A stretch of DNA of 64,000 nt from Flavobacterium noncentrifugens (GCF_900100375.1 NZ_FNEZ01000005.1:271913-335912); one strand, 5' to 3'. Shown: positions 25,461 to 35,302, numbered from the stretch's first letter. The notes: generated by a model not told the origin, from the sequence alone. Made by a program: numbers and translations.

Positions 25461-26543
25461 ATGGAAAATAACAAACGAATGAGAACCTGGCTCGATGATT
25501 TCAATTTAACGCATCCGCTTGTGATTGCCGGGCCTTGCAGCGCCGAAACCGAAGAACAGGTTTTGAAGATTGCACACGAACTCAAGAATTCCGATGTCAG
25601 CATTTACCGCGCGGGTATCTGGAAACCGAGAACGCGTCCGGGTGGATTTGAAGGCGTTGGTGCGATTGGGCTCAAATGGCTGCAAAAAGCCAAAGCGGAA
25701 ACCGGATTGTTGATGGCGACAGAAGTGGCGAATGCCGCTCACGTAAAACTCGCATTGGAACACGATATTGATGTGTTGTGGATTGGCGCAAGAACGACTG
25801 TAAATCCGTTTGCGGTGCAGGAAATTGCCGATGCATTACAAGGAACTGAAAAAATCGTATTGGTCAAAAATCCGGTAAATCCTGATTTGGCTTTGTGGAT
25901 TGGCGGCGTCGAACGTTTGTACAATGCCGGAATCAAAAAACTTGGCGTGATTCACCGCGGATTTTCGACGTATGAAAAAACAAAATACAGGAATATTCCG
26001 GAATGGCAGATCGCAATTGAGTTGCAGAACCGTTTTCCGGATTTACCATTGATCTGCGATCCATCGCACATTACAGGCAAGCGCGATATGATTTTAGAAG
26101 TGTCGCAACAAGCATTGGATCTGAATTATGACGGATTGATTATTGAAACACACATTGATCCCGACAATGCTTGGAGCGATGCGGCTCAGCAAGTCACGCC
26201 AACTGCCTTGAAACAAATTTTTGAAGACCTGAAAATCCGGAAGGAAACGACTGAAGAATCGGATTACAACAACGAAATGATCAAGCTGCGCGCGAATATT
26301 GACATCGCCGATAGTAAATTATTGGAGATATTGGGCAACAGAATGCGCGTCGCAGAACAAATCGGCGCATTGAAAAAAGCCAAAAACGTTGCGGTTTTAC
26401 AAAACAAACGATGGAATGAAATTCTTGGAAAAATGATCCTTGACGGTGAACAGAAAGGCTTGAGTGAGGAATTTATCCTGCGGATTTTTAAAGCGATTCA
26501 CCAGGAAAGCATTTCGCACCAGGAGAAAATTATCAACGCTTAG
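25461..26543 (+). CDS. Bifunctional DAHP synthase / chorismate mutase
   Basis: 360 residues from ATG 25461; the frame opens earlier with no ATG supporting it. N-terminal part (1-260) is a class I-beta DAHP synthase (VIAGPCSAET at 18-27; YRAGIWKPRTRPGGFEGVG; GVIHRGFSTYEK; ICDPSHITGKRD; GLIIETHIDP). The C-terminal 90 residues are an AroQ-type chorismate mutase (LRANIDIADSKLLEILGNRMRVAEQIG). It thus makes the first shikimate intermediate and also prephenate, the substrate of both neighbouring enzymes. 117 bp separate it from tyrA. Confidence 0.93.
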   Translation: MENNKRMRTWLDDFNLTHPLVIAGPCSAETEEQVLKIAHELKNSDVSIYRAGIWKPRTRPGGFEGVGAIGLKWLQKAKAETGLLMATEVANAAHVKLALEHDIDVLWIGARTTVNPFAVQEIADALQGTEKIVLVKNPVNPDLALWIGGVERLYNAGIKKLGVIHRGFSTYEKTKYRNIPEWQIAIELQNRFPDLPLICDPSHITGKRDMILEVSQQALDLNYDGLIIETHIDPDNAWSDAAQQVTPTALKQIFEDLKIRKETTEESDYNNEMIKLRANIDIADSKLLEILGNRMRVAEQIGALKKAKNVAVLQNKRWNEILGKMILDGEQKGLSEEFILRIFKAIHQESISHQEKIINA

Positions 26544-26556
26544 GTTGAAAAAAAAT

Positions 26557-26605
26557 ACCATTAAGGGATTAAGACATATTAAGCCGTTATTCTTAATGGT
26601 TTATT
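26557..26605. repeat. Small dispersed repeat with TTAAGGGATT, second copy
   Basis: Shares CCATTAAGGGATTAA, TATTAAGC and CTTAATGGTTTAT with 107-160. CCATTAAG and CTTAATGG form its inverted arms. Again directly after a gene end. Confidence 0.5.
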
Positions 26606-26620
26606 TTATTAGAATATATG

Positions 26621-26648
26621 AAAAAGCGCTTCAATTGAAGCGCTTTTT
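26621..26648. terminator. Bidirectional terminator between the aromatic operon and the DUF4440-like gene
   Basis: A perfect palindrome, AAAAAGCGCTTC with GAAGCGCTTTTT around AATT, placed between convergent genes. Confidence 0.85.
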
Positions 26649-26660
26649 GTTTTGGGAATT

Positions 26661-27155
26661 TTATTTTTTCGGCATGTCAGATGTTCCCATGTCGCGGATA
26701 CAAACATATTTTCCATCTTTTTTAAGGAATAAAGCCATGAAATTTCCGCTTGAAACCACGGCATTTGTGTTGTCAGTCATTTTATAACTGCCAATTTCTA
26801 CGACCTGGCTGCCATCGGGGGAAGGAAAAACCTCCTGCGTTTCATAGGTGACTTTGGCGCCTTTTGGTGCAGTAGCCATTTCTTCTTTCATGTTTTTATG
26901 AATGGCTTCCCGGCCAACGAAAGGTGCTTTGTTTTGTGAAAAACTCGTGGCGTCATCGGCATAATAAACAATTCCGTCCGGTTTTCCGGCAGTCATGGCA
27001 TCGGCGAAAGCGGTTTCCATGGATTGGAGTTCGGTTTTGATTTGTGAGGCATCTGCCATTGGTGGAGGCGGTGGTGGACCGTCTTTTTTGGTGCAGGCTA
27101 AAATGGTTGCGGCAATCATGCAGAAAGCCATTCCTTTGAACATCATTTTTTTCAT
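26661..27155 (-). CDS. NTF2-like (DUF4440) lipoprotein
   Basis: 164 residues with a lipoprotein signal (IAATILACTKKDG, Cys near 21) followed by six prolines and a cystatin/NTF2-like domain (ELQSMETAFADAMTAGKPDGIVYYADDATSF ... GNFMALFLKKDGKYVCIRDM). The pattern fits DUF4440/SnoaL-like proteins; no catalytic role can be read. Single gene, convergent with the aromatic operon. Confidence 0.78.
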   Translation of the reverse strand: MKKMMFKGMAFCMIAATILACTKKDGPPPPPPMADASQIKTELQSMETAFADAMTAGKPDGIVYYADDATSFSQNKAPFVGREAIHKNMKEEMATAPKGAKVTYETQEVFPSPDGSQVVEIGSYKMTDNTNAVVSSGNFMALFLKKDGKYVCIRDMGTSDMPKK

Positions 27156-27313
27156 AATTTGTTGGTTTAAATTAATGTTTTGAGGTTAAGCTACAGATCA
27201 AAAGTTATTAAAAATAAGTATAATTTATTGAAAATCAGATGTTTTAAATGGTTTTTTATGCGGTTGCGTTCTGGATTTCTCCTGCGTCGGAATGACAGGT
27301 TTGCGCGGTGTTT

Positions 27314-27426
27314 CGCGTGAAGGATAGTAGTGAAAATCCTTTTTTGCCGGGATTGCGCGTGTTTCAAACCATACTGCTGATGGCAAAAAAGATTGCAGCG
27401 GATAGCCTGACCCGCAGGGGCACGCC
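27314..27426 (-). repeat. Dispersed inverted-repeat element, subfamily B
   Basis: Minus strand: GGCGTGCCCCTGCGGGTCAG, CTATCCGCTGCAATCTTTTTT, GCC...GGC centre, AAAAAAGGATTTTCACTACT, ATCCTTCACGCG. The ends GGCGTG and CACGC are mutually complementary. The most complete B copy here. Confidence 0.8.
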
Positions 27427-27469
27427 ATAATAATTTAAGGCAAGTTTCGGATGTATGATTCTAAAAACG

Positions 27470-27477
27470 TAATTTTG
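27470..27477 (+). promoter_or_regulatory. -7 box (TAATTTTG) of rsgA
   Basis: Exact TAnnTTTG match 19 bp before the ATG at 27496; it decides that start over the in-frame ATG at 27451. Confidence 0.6.
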
Positions 27478-27495
27478 CAGTTCAATCTCGAATAC

Positions 27496-28476
27496 ATGAC
27501 TGGAACCGTTTATAAATCTACAGGAAGCTGGTATACCGTGAAATCTGATGCTGGCGATTTTATGGAATGCCGTATGAAGGGAAAATTCCGCATGAAAGGA
27601 ATTAAGAGTACAAACCCGATTTCGGTGGGCGATATTGTAGATTATGAGATTGATGAAACTTCGGATGCGAGAACGGGAACGATTTATAAAATCCATGAAC
27701 GGAAGAATTACATTGTAAGAAAATCGGTGAATTTGTCGAAGCAGATGCACATTATTGCGGCGAATATCGACCAGGTTTTTTTGTTGGTTACAATTAACAA
27801 CCCGCCGACGACTACGAGTTTTATTGACCGATTTTTAGTCACTGCCGAAGCCTATAAAATTGAAACCGTTTTGGTTTTTAATAAGATTGATACGCTTGAT
27901 GAAACTTCGCTTGACGAGCAATTGTATTTGCAGCACATTTACCAGGAAATTGGATACAAATGCCTGCGTGTTTCTTCAACTGAAGGAAAAGGCGTAGATC
28001 AGTTGAAGAAAATGATGGTTGGAAAAGTGAGCATGTTTTCGGGACATTCGGGCGTTGGGAAATCGACTTTGGTCAATGCTTTGGAGCCGAGTTTGCATTT
28101 AAAAACCAAGAATATTTCAGAACAAAGCAAGCAGGGACAGCATACGACGACCTTTGCAGAAATGTATGACCTGTCATTTGATGCAAAAATAATTGATACG
28201 CCGGGAATTAAGGGTTTTGGGATTGTCGATATGGAAAAGGAAGAAATCAGCGGGTATTTCCCCGAATTCTTTAAGCTTCAGGACCAATGCAAATTCAACA
28301 ATTGCCTGCATAAAGAAGAGCCGAATTGCGCGATCAAAAAAGCGCTGGAAGAAGATAAAATTGCGTGGTCGCGCTACAGAAGCTACCTTCAGATCCTCGA
28401 AGGCGACGACGAACATTACCGCACCGATATTTACAACGACGACCGCATTGCGAGTGATGAAAGCCGGAAGAACTGA
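27496..28476 (+). CDS. rsgA: Ribosome small subunit maturation GTPase RsgA
   Basis: 326 residues (MTGTVYKSTGSWYTVKSDAG start). Circularly permuted GTPase: N-terminal OB fold, then VFNKID (G4, about 124), GHSGVGKST (G1, about 183), DTPGIKGFG (G3, about 233), and a C-terminal zinc finger (QCKFNNCLHKEEPNCAI, about 263-280). Helps late 30S assembly. Overlaps dtd by one base (TGATG). Confidence 0.93.
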   Translation: MTGTVYKSTGSWYTVKSDAGDFMECRMKGKFRMKGIKSTNPISVGDIVDYEIDETSDARTGTIYKIHERKNYIVRKSVNLSKQMHIIAANIDQVFLLVTINNPPTTTSFIDRFLVTAEAYKIETVLVFNKIDTLDETSLDEQLYLQHIYQEIGYKCLRVSSTEGKGVDQLKKMMVGKVSMFSGHSGVGKSTLVNALEPSLHLKTKNISEQSKQGQHTTTFAEMYDLSFDAKIIDTPGIKGFGIVDMEKEEISGYFPEFFKLQDQCKFNNCLHKEEPNCAIKKALEEDKIAWSRYRSYLQILEGDDEHYRTDIYNDDRIASDESRKN

Positions 28477-28928
28477 TGAAAATCGCTTTGCAAAGGGTTT
28501 CTGAAGCTTCCGTAACGATTAACGGCGCAAAATGTGCAACCATTCAAAAAGGTTTGCTCGTTCTTGTGGGCATTGAAGAATCCGATGATAAAAACGACAT
28601 TGATTGGCTTTGCAGCAAGATCGTAAACCTCCGGATTTTTGGTGATGAAAATGACGTGATGAATTTGTCGGTTAAAGATGTTGACGGCGAAATCATCGTC
28701 GTGAGCCAGTTTACTTTGCATGCTTCTACTAAAAAAGGCAATCGGCCATCATATATTCAGGCGGCAAAACCCGAGATTGCAATTCCGCTTTACGAGCAAT
28801 TTGTAGCGGCGCTTGAGACTGCTTTCGGAAAAGAAATCCAAACCGGAAAATTTGGTGCCGATATGAAAGTGGCATTGGTTAATGACGGGCCGGTAACGAT
28901 TTTAATCGACACGAAAAATAAATCCTAA
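28476..28928 (+). CDS. dtd: D-aminoacyl-tRNA deacylase
   Basis: 150 residues. Removes D-amino acids from tRNA. Signatures are SQFTLHA near residue 75 and LVNDGPVTI near 138; both are the DTD active-site motifs. Coupled to rsgA by a one-base overlap. Confidence 0.94.
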   Translation: MKIALQRVSEASVTINGAKCATIQKGLLVLVGIEESDDKNDIDWLCSKIVNLRIFGDENDVMNLSVKDVDGEIIVVSQFTLHASTKKGNRPSYIQAAKPEIAIPLYEQFVAALETAFGKEIQTGKFGADMKVALVNDGPVTILIDTKNKS

Positions 28929-28955
28929 AAGTTAATTAAATCTTAAAAAAAAGTA

Positions 28956-28963
28956 TATTTTTG
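28956..28963 (+). promoter_or_regulatory. -7 box (TATTTTTG) of the first DUF3857 gene
   Basis: Exact TAnnTTTG match 15 bp before the ATG at 28979. Confidence 0.5.
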
Positions 28964-28978
28964 GGAAAATTATAGCCC

Positions 28979-30886
28979 ATGAAAGTTGTTTTCCTATACG
29001 CCTTTATCTTCTTTTCCATTGGAATTCTCCATGCTCAAAAAACAGATTATTTATTTGCTACAATTGCGGATAGCTTAAAGGAAAATGCGAACGCCGTAGT
29101 GAGATTAGATCAGACTGACATCAGGATTCTATCGCAACGCAACCTATCGGTCAGCAATAAAAGGATTGTCACGGTCTTGAATGAAAAAGGGCTTGGCAAT
29201 ATTGATGCGACTGAATATTATGACAAAACATCGTCTGTAAAAAGCATCGAAGCGACTGTTTATGATGCTTTTGGGAAAGAAATTAAAAAAATCAGGCGTA
29301 AGGATTTCAGGGACCAATGTGTGATTGACGGCGTGACCACTTTTTCAGACAACCGAATCATTTACCTCGATTATACGCCGGTCCAATATCCGTTTACCAT
29401 TGTTTTTGAGAGCGAAAGATCGACTTCAAATACCGCATTTATTCCGCTTTGGCTGCCGATGAACGATTATTTTCTGAGTGTTGAAAAAAGCATTGTAAAT
29501 GTCACTTATCCTGAAAATTTAGGATTTAAGAAAAAAGAGCTTCATTTTTCAGGTTTTCAGATTCAGAAAACTGCAGATTCTCCCACTTTTCTATCTTACA
29601 CAGCAACAAATTTTATCGCACGCAAGCAGGAAGATTACAGTCCGCAATATTTGGATATTTTCCCGGTCGTCATGTTTGGCCTCGAAAAATTCCATCTTGA
29701 AGGTGTTGATGGAAATGCGTCGACCTGGCAGGAATTTGGAAAATGGTATTCAGAGAAGATTTTATCGGATGTCACCAAGCTGAGCGAATCGTCAGTAGCG
29801 GCGGTCAAAAAACTCGTCGGCAATGAAAATGACCCGATTAAAAAGGCGAAAATCGTGTATGATTTTGTTCAGAAGAAATCCAGATATGTAAGCATCCAGG
29901 TTGGGATTGGCGGGTTTAAACCCATGCAGGCCGCTGATGTCGACCGGCTTGGTTATGGCGACTGCAAAGCGCTGACCAATTATACCAAAGCGCTTCTTGA
30001 CGCCGTTGACGTTCCGTCATATCATACCGTTTTATACGGGAACCGCAGGCAGCGCAGCATTGATGGCGACTTTGTTTCCATGCAGGGCGACCACATGATT
30101 TTAGCGCTTCCGAGTGGTAAAGAGTACATTTTTCTGGAATGCACGAGCCAGGACAATCCGTTTGGCTATCAGGCCAATTTTACCGATGACCGCGATGTGC
30201 TTGTCATTAAACCGGACGGCGGCGAAATCGTGCATACAACAAAATACATTGACAAAGACAACAGGCAGTTCAGCGTTGGAAAATACAATGTTGCAGCAGA
30301 CGGCATGGTTTCGGCAAATGTCGCGATCACTTCTGAAGGCTCGCAATACGGAACAAAATTTCCGTTGGAAAATAACGCTCCGACAGAAAATGAAAAACAT
30401 TATAAATCCTATTGGAACAACATCAACAACCTGAAAATGAATAAAATTGCGTTTCGCAACGACAAGGAAAAAGTACAGTTTACCGAAAACGTAACTTTTG
30501 ATGCGGTGAATTACGGAAGTGTTACCGCGCCACGGATGATCTTCCCTGTGAATCTTTACAATCAGTATTCGGCCAATCTGAAAAGGATCAGAAACCGCAA
30601 AACGCCTTTTGAGATTTTGCGCGGATTTTATGATGAAGACGAAATTGCGATTGCGCTTCCCGATGGATTTGCAATAGAATCAATACCGAAAAACTTTGAG
30701 CTTTCAGGAAAATTCGGGGAATACAAAACAGAACTTGTGCAAACCGATGCGCACCATCTTGTGTACAAACGAAAACTCTGGATGAAAAAGGGAAGTTTTC
30801 CAAGTGATGATTATGAAACATACCGCAATTTCATCGATCAGGTGGCGCGGAATGACAATGCCAAAATTGTATTGCTCAAAAATTAG
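28979..30886 (+). CDS. DUF3857 protein with intact transglutaminase-like core
   Basis: 635 residues with a signal peptide (FIFFSIGILHAQ). DUF3857 beta-domain (about 50-230), transglutaminase-like core (about 270-400) and C-terminal DUF3858-like beta-domain. The core keeps the catalytic-type Cys in RLGYGDCKALTNYT (about 328) and a His in MQGDHMILALP. Periplasmic or surface; substrate unknown. First of three paralogues in a row; the other two have lost the Cys. Confidence 0.85.
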   Translation: MKVVFLYAFIFFSIGILHAQKTDYLFATIADSLKENANAVVRLDQTDIRILSQRNLSVSNKRIVTVLNEKGLGNIDATEYYDKTSSVKSIEATVYDAFGKEIKKIRRKDFRDQCVIDGVTTFSDNRIIYLDYTPVQYPFTIVFESERSTSNTAFIPLWLPMNDYFLSVEKSIVNVTYPENLGFKKKELHFSGFQIQKTADSPTFLSYTATNFIARKQEDYSPQYLDIFPVVMFGLEKFHLEGVDGNASTWQEFGKWYSEKILSDVTKLSESSVAAVKKLVGNENDPIKKAKIVYDFVQKKSRYVSIQVGIGGFKPMQAADVDRLGYGDCKALTNYTKALLDAVDVPSYHTVLYGNRRQRSIDGDFVSMQGDHMILALPSGKEYIFLECTSQDNPFGYQANFTDDRDVLVIKPDGGEIVHTTKYIDKDNRQFSVGKYNVAADGMVSANVAITSEGSQYGTKFPLENNAPTENEKHYKSYWNNINNLKMNKIAFRNDKEKVQFTENVTFDAVNYGSVTAPRMIFPVNLYNQYSANLKRIRNRKTPFEILRGFYDEDEIAIALPDGFAIESIPKNFELSGKFGEYKTELVQTDAHHLVYKRKLWMKKGSFPSDDYETYRNFIDQVARNDNAKIVLLKN

Positions 30887-30947
30887 CGCTGCAATATTGA
30901 GTTTTTCAGGAACGACAAAACAAATAGACAACTGATACTACAATCGT

Positions 30948-32963
30948 ATGAACCAAAAACAATTGATTTTCATTTCCTTTTTAATGTTTGCTTTCAGCAC
31001 CATGGCAAATGCCCAAAAAATGGAGCTCGGGAAAGTGACCCTCGCGGAACTCGAAGAAAAAAGCCATCCCAAAGACCCATCTGCACCTGCGGCGATCCTG
31101 TTTAAAAAAGGGATTTCAAAATTTGATTACACCCAATCTGACGGTTTTACGATGATCACTACCGTAAAAACAAAGATCAAGATTTATAAAAAAGAAGGAT
31201 TTGATTGGGCCAACCAAAAAGTCTGGTACCGCTTGCAAAGCAATGTGAAGGAAAATGTTTTCTTTTCGGATGCGGTAACTTACAATCTTGTGGATGGCAA
31301 AATCGTGAAAACCAAACTAAAAAATGAAGGCGAGTTTGATGAAAAATTAACGCGGTATATTGGCGAAAAGAAAATTACGATGCCTGCGGTAAAAGAAGGT
31401 TCGATCATCGAATTTGAATATGAGATTAAATCTCCAGTCATTGGCAAAATCCGCGATTGGGATTTTCAGGCGACGATTCCGGTAAATTATTCGGAATTCA
31501 AAACTTTCATTCCTGAATATTTCATTTACAGGGTGAATCAAAAAGGCTACCTGTTCCCGAAAGCGAGTGTTGAAAAACTCGAACGGTCGATTATGTATAC
31601 GTATCGGGAACAAGCCAAACCCGGAGACATAACAATCGGTGGAGGTTCACAGGAAAACCTCAAATTTTCGGAAACAAAGACTACTTATATTGCAGAAAAC
31701 CTGCCGGCTTTGCGCGATGAGAATTTCGTGAATAATATCGAAAATTACATGGCGACCATATCGCACGAACTGTCAATGGTTAAATATCCAAACGTGCCCT
31801 TGAAAAATTATTCGACCGATTGGGAAAGTGTTACAAAAACCATTTATGACAATGACGATTTTGGAATCGAACTGAATAAAACAGGCTACTTTGAAAATGC
31901 CCTGAAAACGTTAACTGAAGGCCTGAAAACCCAACCCGAAATAGTTGCAGCTATTTTAAATTATGTAAAAACCAATGTAAAATGGGACAATTACTACGGA
32001 TATTCGTGCAATGACGGCGTGAAAAATGCCTATAAGACCAAAACAGGAAATGTTGCCGAAATCAACCTGATGCTTGTGGCAATGCTTCGCTATGCGGGAA
32101 TCAACGCCAATCCGGTTTTGATCAGCACCAGATCTAACGGAATTTCATTTTTTCCAAACCGAACCGCATTCAATTATGTCATCGCAGCAATAGAAAACCC
32201 AAACGGCGTGACACTGCTTGATGCCACAGAGAAATTTTCGCAACCCGACATATTGCCGTTGCGCGATTTAAACTGGATTGGCCGACTCATTAGAAAGGAC
32301 GGAACCTCTAAAGAAATTGAACTCATTCCTAAAAAGCCTTCGAAAGAAATCATATTCATGAATGGCACGATCAATCCAGAGGGCTTTGTAACGGGAAAAA
32401 TCAGGAAGCAATATACCGATTACGAAGCATTGCAGTTCAGGCAGCAATATGTATCGGTAAACCAGGAAATTTATCAGGAAAACCAGGAAAGCAAGCATCA
32501 TATTGAAATCAGCGAATACCAGCGTGATAACGATCAGGACATTGCAAAACCCGTTGTCGAAAATTTCTCTTTTAAAAGTACAAACGAAGTAGAGAACATC
32601 AATGGCAAAATATACATTTCTCCAATGCTTTTCTTACGGATGAAAGAAAATCCGTTTAAGCAGGAAGTCAGGGAATATCCTGTCGATTTTGGTTATCCAA
32701 CCCAAAGCAAATACAACCTGACGCTCGAAATTCCCGACGGTTACAAGATACAAACACTGCCTGCCGCTGCAAACATCATTACCGCAGATGAGTTTGGCGC
32801 ATTCAAATACATCATTGGAAGCACTGGAAATAAAATACAAATTACGATCACTTCAGACATTAACACTGCGATTCTTCCTGCTGATTATTACGCAGTGCTG
32901 AAAGATTATTTCCAAAAAATGTACGATAAAGAAAACGAGAAAATCGTATTGATAAAAGCCTGA
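30948..32963 (+). CDS. DUF3857 protein, transglutaminase core without Cys
   Basis: 671 residues, signal peptide ending NAQK. Same three-part plan as its neighbour, but at the catalytic loop the GDCK motif reads TGNVAEINLMLVAML (about 365), with no Cys. It begins MELGKVTLAELEEKSHPKDPSAPAAILFKKG, closely matching the next protein, so these two are recent paralogues. 61 bp after the first DUF3857 gene; overlaps the next by one base (TGATG). Confidence 0.83.
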   Translation: MNQKQLIFISFLMFAFSTMANAQKMELGKVTLAELEEKSHPKDPSAPAAILFKKGISKFDYTQSDGFTMITTVKTKIKIYKKEGFDWANQKVWYRLQSNVKENVFFSDAVTYNLVDGKIVKTKLKNEGEFDEKLTRYIGEKKITMPAVKEGSIIEFEYEIKSPVIGKIRDWDFQATIPVNYSEFKTFIPEYFIYRVNQKGYLFPKASVEKLERSIMYTYREQAKPGDITIGGGSQENLKFSETKTTYIAENLPALRDENFVNNIENYMATISHELSMVKYPNVPLKNYSTDWESVTKTIYDNDDFGIELNKTGYFENALKTLTEGLKTQPEIVAAILNYVKTNVKWDNYYGYSCNDGVKNAYKTKTGNVAEINLMLVAMLRYAGINANPVLISTRSNGISFFPNRTAFNYVIAAIENPNGVTLLDATEKFSQPDILPLRDLNWIGRLIRKDGTSKEIELIPKKPSKEIIFMNGTINPEGFVTGKIRKQYTDYEALQFRQQYVSVNQEIYQENQESKHHIEISEYQRDNDQDIAKPVVENFSFKSTNEVENINGKIYISPMLFLRMKENPFKQEVREYPVDFGYPTQSKYNLTLEIPDGYKIQTLPAAANIITADEFGAFKYIIGSTGNKIQITITSDINTAILPADYYAVLKDYFQKMYDKENEKIVLIKA

Positions 32964-34954
32964 TGATGCGGAAAATAAAAATATGCTGGATGGTTTTCTT
33001 GCTTTTGGGCTTTCTTTCGGCAACAGCCCAAAAATTCGAACTGGGAAAAGTCACCATCAGCGAATTGCAGGAAAAAGCAAACCCGAATGACACCAGCGCT
33101 GCCGCTGCAATTTTATACAATAAAGGCAAAACCACGTATAAATACGATAACCACAAAGGTTTTTCGGTTAAGCATGAATACGAATTCCGGATCAAAATTT
33201 ATAAAAAAGAAGGACTCATCTGGGCCGATTTTAAAGTGCCATATTATGTAGGCTATGAAAACCTGAATAATGAAATGGTAAGGTTTTCGGATGGAATCAC
33301 TTACAATTTAGTTGATGGAGCGATCGTAAAAACCAAACTCACCGGCGAAGGAAAGTTTAAAAAAGATGTCAATGAATTTTGGAATGAAGCTTCGATTGCG
33401 ATGCCAAATGTAAAAGTTGGCTCGGTAATCGAATTCAAATACACGCTGGTTTCAGAAAACATCACCGAGTTTCCGGATTATTGTTTCCAATATGAAATCC
33501 CGGTCAATTATTCGGAATACCGTACAGAAATCCCTGAATTTTTCATTTACAAACCGATATTGTCGGGTTTCAAAAAAGTCGAATCAGAATCAAAAATCGT
33601 CAACGGTTACCAGAACTTTGCCAATGAATACAACCAAACCGTAAACCTGTCGTTTCAGCAGATCAACAGCATTTATACCGCTAAAAATGTTCCCGCATTA
33701 AAAAGCGAACCTTACGTAGACAACCTAAGCAACTACAGGTCGTTTGTATCGCACGAACTCGAAAAAACGCGCTTCCCTGAAGTTCCTGAGAAAAATTATG
33801 CAATGACCTGGGAAGGTGTTGCGAAAATGATTTATAAGGAAGACCGTTTTGGAAAAGAACTCAATGCGCATTCGTATTTCGAGGCCGAACCCGCGCCTTA
33901 TTTTAAAAATGCTGCAACAGCTGCTGCGAAAGTCAACGCCGTTTTCGATTTCGTAAAAACCAGGATGAACTGGGACGGAAAGTATGGCTATCTGACTAAA
34001 AAAGGTGTCAAAAAAGCATTTGAAGATAAAACAGGAAACGTTGCAGAAATTAATCTGATGCTTATCGCTATGCTGAACCACGCCGGGATCAATGCCAATC
34101 CGGTTTTAATCAGCACAGTTTCAAACGGCATTCCGGTGTTCCCAAACCGCACCATTTTTAATGCCGTCATTGCAGCTGCCGAAATAGACGGGAAAACGCT
34201 CCTGTTGGATGCTACCGATAAAAATGCCACCGCTAACATTTTGCCATTGCGCGATTTAAACTGGACGGGCAGGCTGATCCGGCAGGACGGCACATCGCAG
34301 GAAATTAAACTGACACCTGAAGCGATTTCCAAAGAAGCGATTACAGTCGTTGCCAATATGGATGCCACCGGAAAATTTACCGGAAAAGCGCGCATTCTTA
34401 AAACAGACTACGAAGCTTACGATTTCAGGCAAAAATACAGGGGATTTAATAAAAACGATTATCTCGATAAGCTTGAAGCGAATTTTAACAACATGCAAAT
34501 TTCTGATTATTCAGTTCAAAATGATGCAGAGGTATCAAAACCTGTTACCGAAACATTTACCTTTGCATCTAACAATAGTGCTGAGTTTTTAGGCGGAAAT
34601 ATCATGATAAGGCCGCTGCTTGATTTTGTAGGGAGCGGAAATCCGTTCGTGGCCGAAAAAAGGCAATACCCGATTTATTATGCCTATCCGACCCAGAAAA
34701 AAATCATGGTTAATGTTGAAATTCCTGACGGATTTGAGATTGCTTCGGTTCCGGCTTCGGTTTCCATTTCAACTGGTGAGAACGTTGGCTTTTTTACGTA
34801 TGCAGCGCAGGTCACTGGTACAAAAATCCAGGTCACCATGTCCTCAGAGATCAGAATGCCTATGATCTCTGCCGATTTTTATGAGCCGCTTAAAGCGTTC
34901 TACAAACAAATGAATGAAAAACTGAACGAGAAAATCGTTCTAAAAAATAAATGA
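32963..34954 (+). CDS. DUF3857 protein, second Cys-less paralogue
   Basis: 663 residues, signal peptide (ICWMVFLLLGFLSATAQ). KFELGKVTISELQEKANPNDTSAAAAILYNKG parallels the preceding protein, and the loop again reads TGNVAEINLMLIAML instead of GDC. Probably a non-catalytic transglutaminase fold. Two Met codons stand at the start (32963, 32966); the first overlaps the upstream stop. Followed 1 bp later by the pyrophosphohydrolase gene. Confidence 0.83.
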   Translation: MMRKIKICWMVFLLLGFLSATAQKFELGKVTISELQEKANPNDTSAAAAILYNKGKTTYKYDNHKGFSVKHEYEFRIKIYKKEGLIWADFKVPYYVGYENLNNEMVRFSDGITYNLVDGAIVKTKLTGEGKFKKDVNEFWNEASIAMPNVKVGSVIEFKYTLVSENITEFPDYCFQYEIPVNYSEYRTEIPEFFIYKPILSGFKKVESESKIVNGYQNFANEYNQTVNLSFQQINSIYTAKNVPALKSEPYVDNLSNYRSFVSHELEKTRFPEVPEKNYAMTWEGVAKMIYKEDRFGKELNAHSYFEAEPAPYFKNAATAAAKVNAVFDFVKTRMNWDGKYGYLTKKGVKKAFEDKTGNVAEINLMLIAMLNHAGINANPVLISTVSNGIPVFPNRTIFNAVIAAAEIDGKTLLLDATDKNATANILPLRDLNWTGRLIRQDGTSQEIKLTPEAISKEAITVVANMDATGKFTGKARILKTDYEAYDFRQKYRGFNKNDYLDKLEANFNNMQISDYSVQNDAEVSKPVTETFTFASNNSAEFLGGNIMIRPLLDFVGSGNPFVAEKRQYPIYYAYPTQKKIMVNVEIPDGFEIASVPASVSISTGENVGFFTYAAQVTGTKIQVTMSSEIRMPMISADFYEPLKAFYKQMNEKLNEKIVLKNK

Positions 34955-34955
34955 T

Positions 34956-35282
34956 ATGAACCTCAAAGATTCGCAATTGGAAGTAGACAACTGGATCAAA
35001 AACCACGGTGTCCGCTATTTTAACGAACTCACAAATATGGCGCAGCTAACCGAAGAAGTAGGCGAAGTCGCACGTATCATCGCACGCCGTTATGGAGAAC
35101 AATCAGAAAAAGAAAGCGACAAAAACAAAGACCTCGGTGAAGAATTGGCAGATGTTGTTTTCGTCGTATTGTGCCTCGCGAACCAAACCGGAATCGATCT
35201 TCAGGAAGCTTTCGATAAAAAACTCGACCTCAAATCTTCGCGCGACAAAGACCGCCACAAGAACAATGAAAAGCTAAAATAA
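34956..35282 (+). CDS. MazG-like nucleotide pyrophosphohydrolase
   Basis: 108 residues of the all-alpha NTP pyrophosphatase superfamily: LTEEVGEVARIIARRYGEQ (EExxE half of the Mg site, about 30) and DLGEELADVVFVVLCLANQTGID (ExxD half, about 66-72). Hydrolyses (d)NTPs to monophosphates; exact substrate unknown. Starts 1 bp after the third DUF3857 gene and ends with a terminator. Confidence 0.88.
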   Translation: MNLKDSQLEVDNWIKNHGVRYFNELTNMAQLTEEVGEVARIIARRYGEQSEKESDKNKDLGEELADVVFVVLCLANQTGIDLQEAFDKKLDLKSSRDKDRHKNNEKLK

Positions 35283-35302
35283 GTTTATAAATACAAAAAT
35301 AT

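Larger units (their letters stand above)
27156..27495. other. Region between the NTF2-like lipoprotein gene and rsgA
   Basis: 340 bp: AT-rich upstream part of the lipoprotein gene, a subfamily B dispersed repeat (27314-27426) and the rsgA promoter (27470-27477). An ATG at 27451 in the rsgA frame lies upstream of the -7 box and is not taken as the start. Confidence 0.6.
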
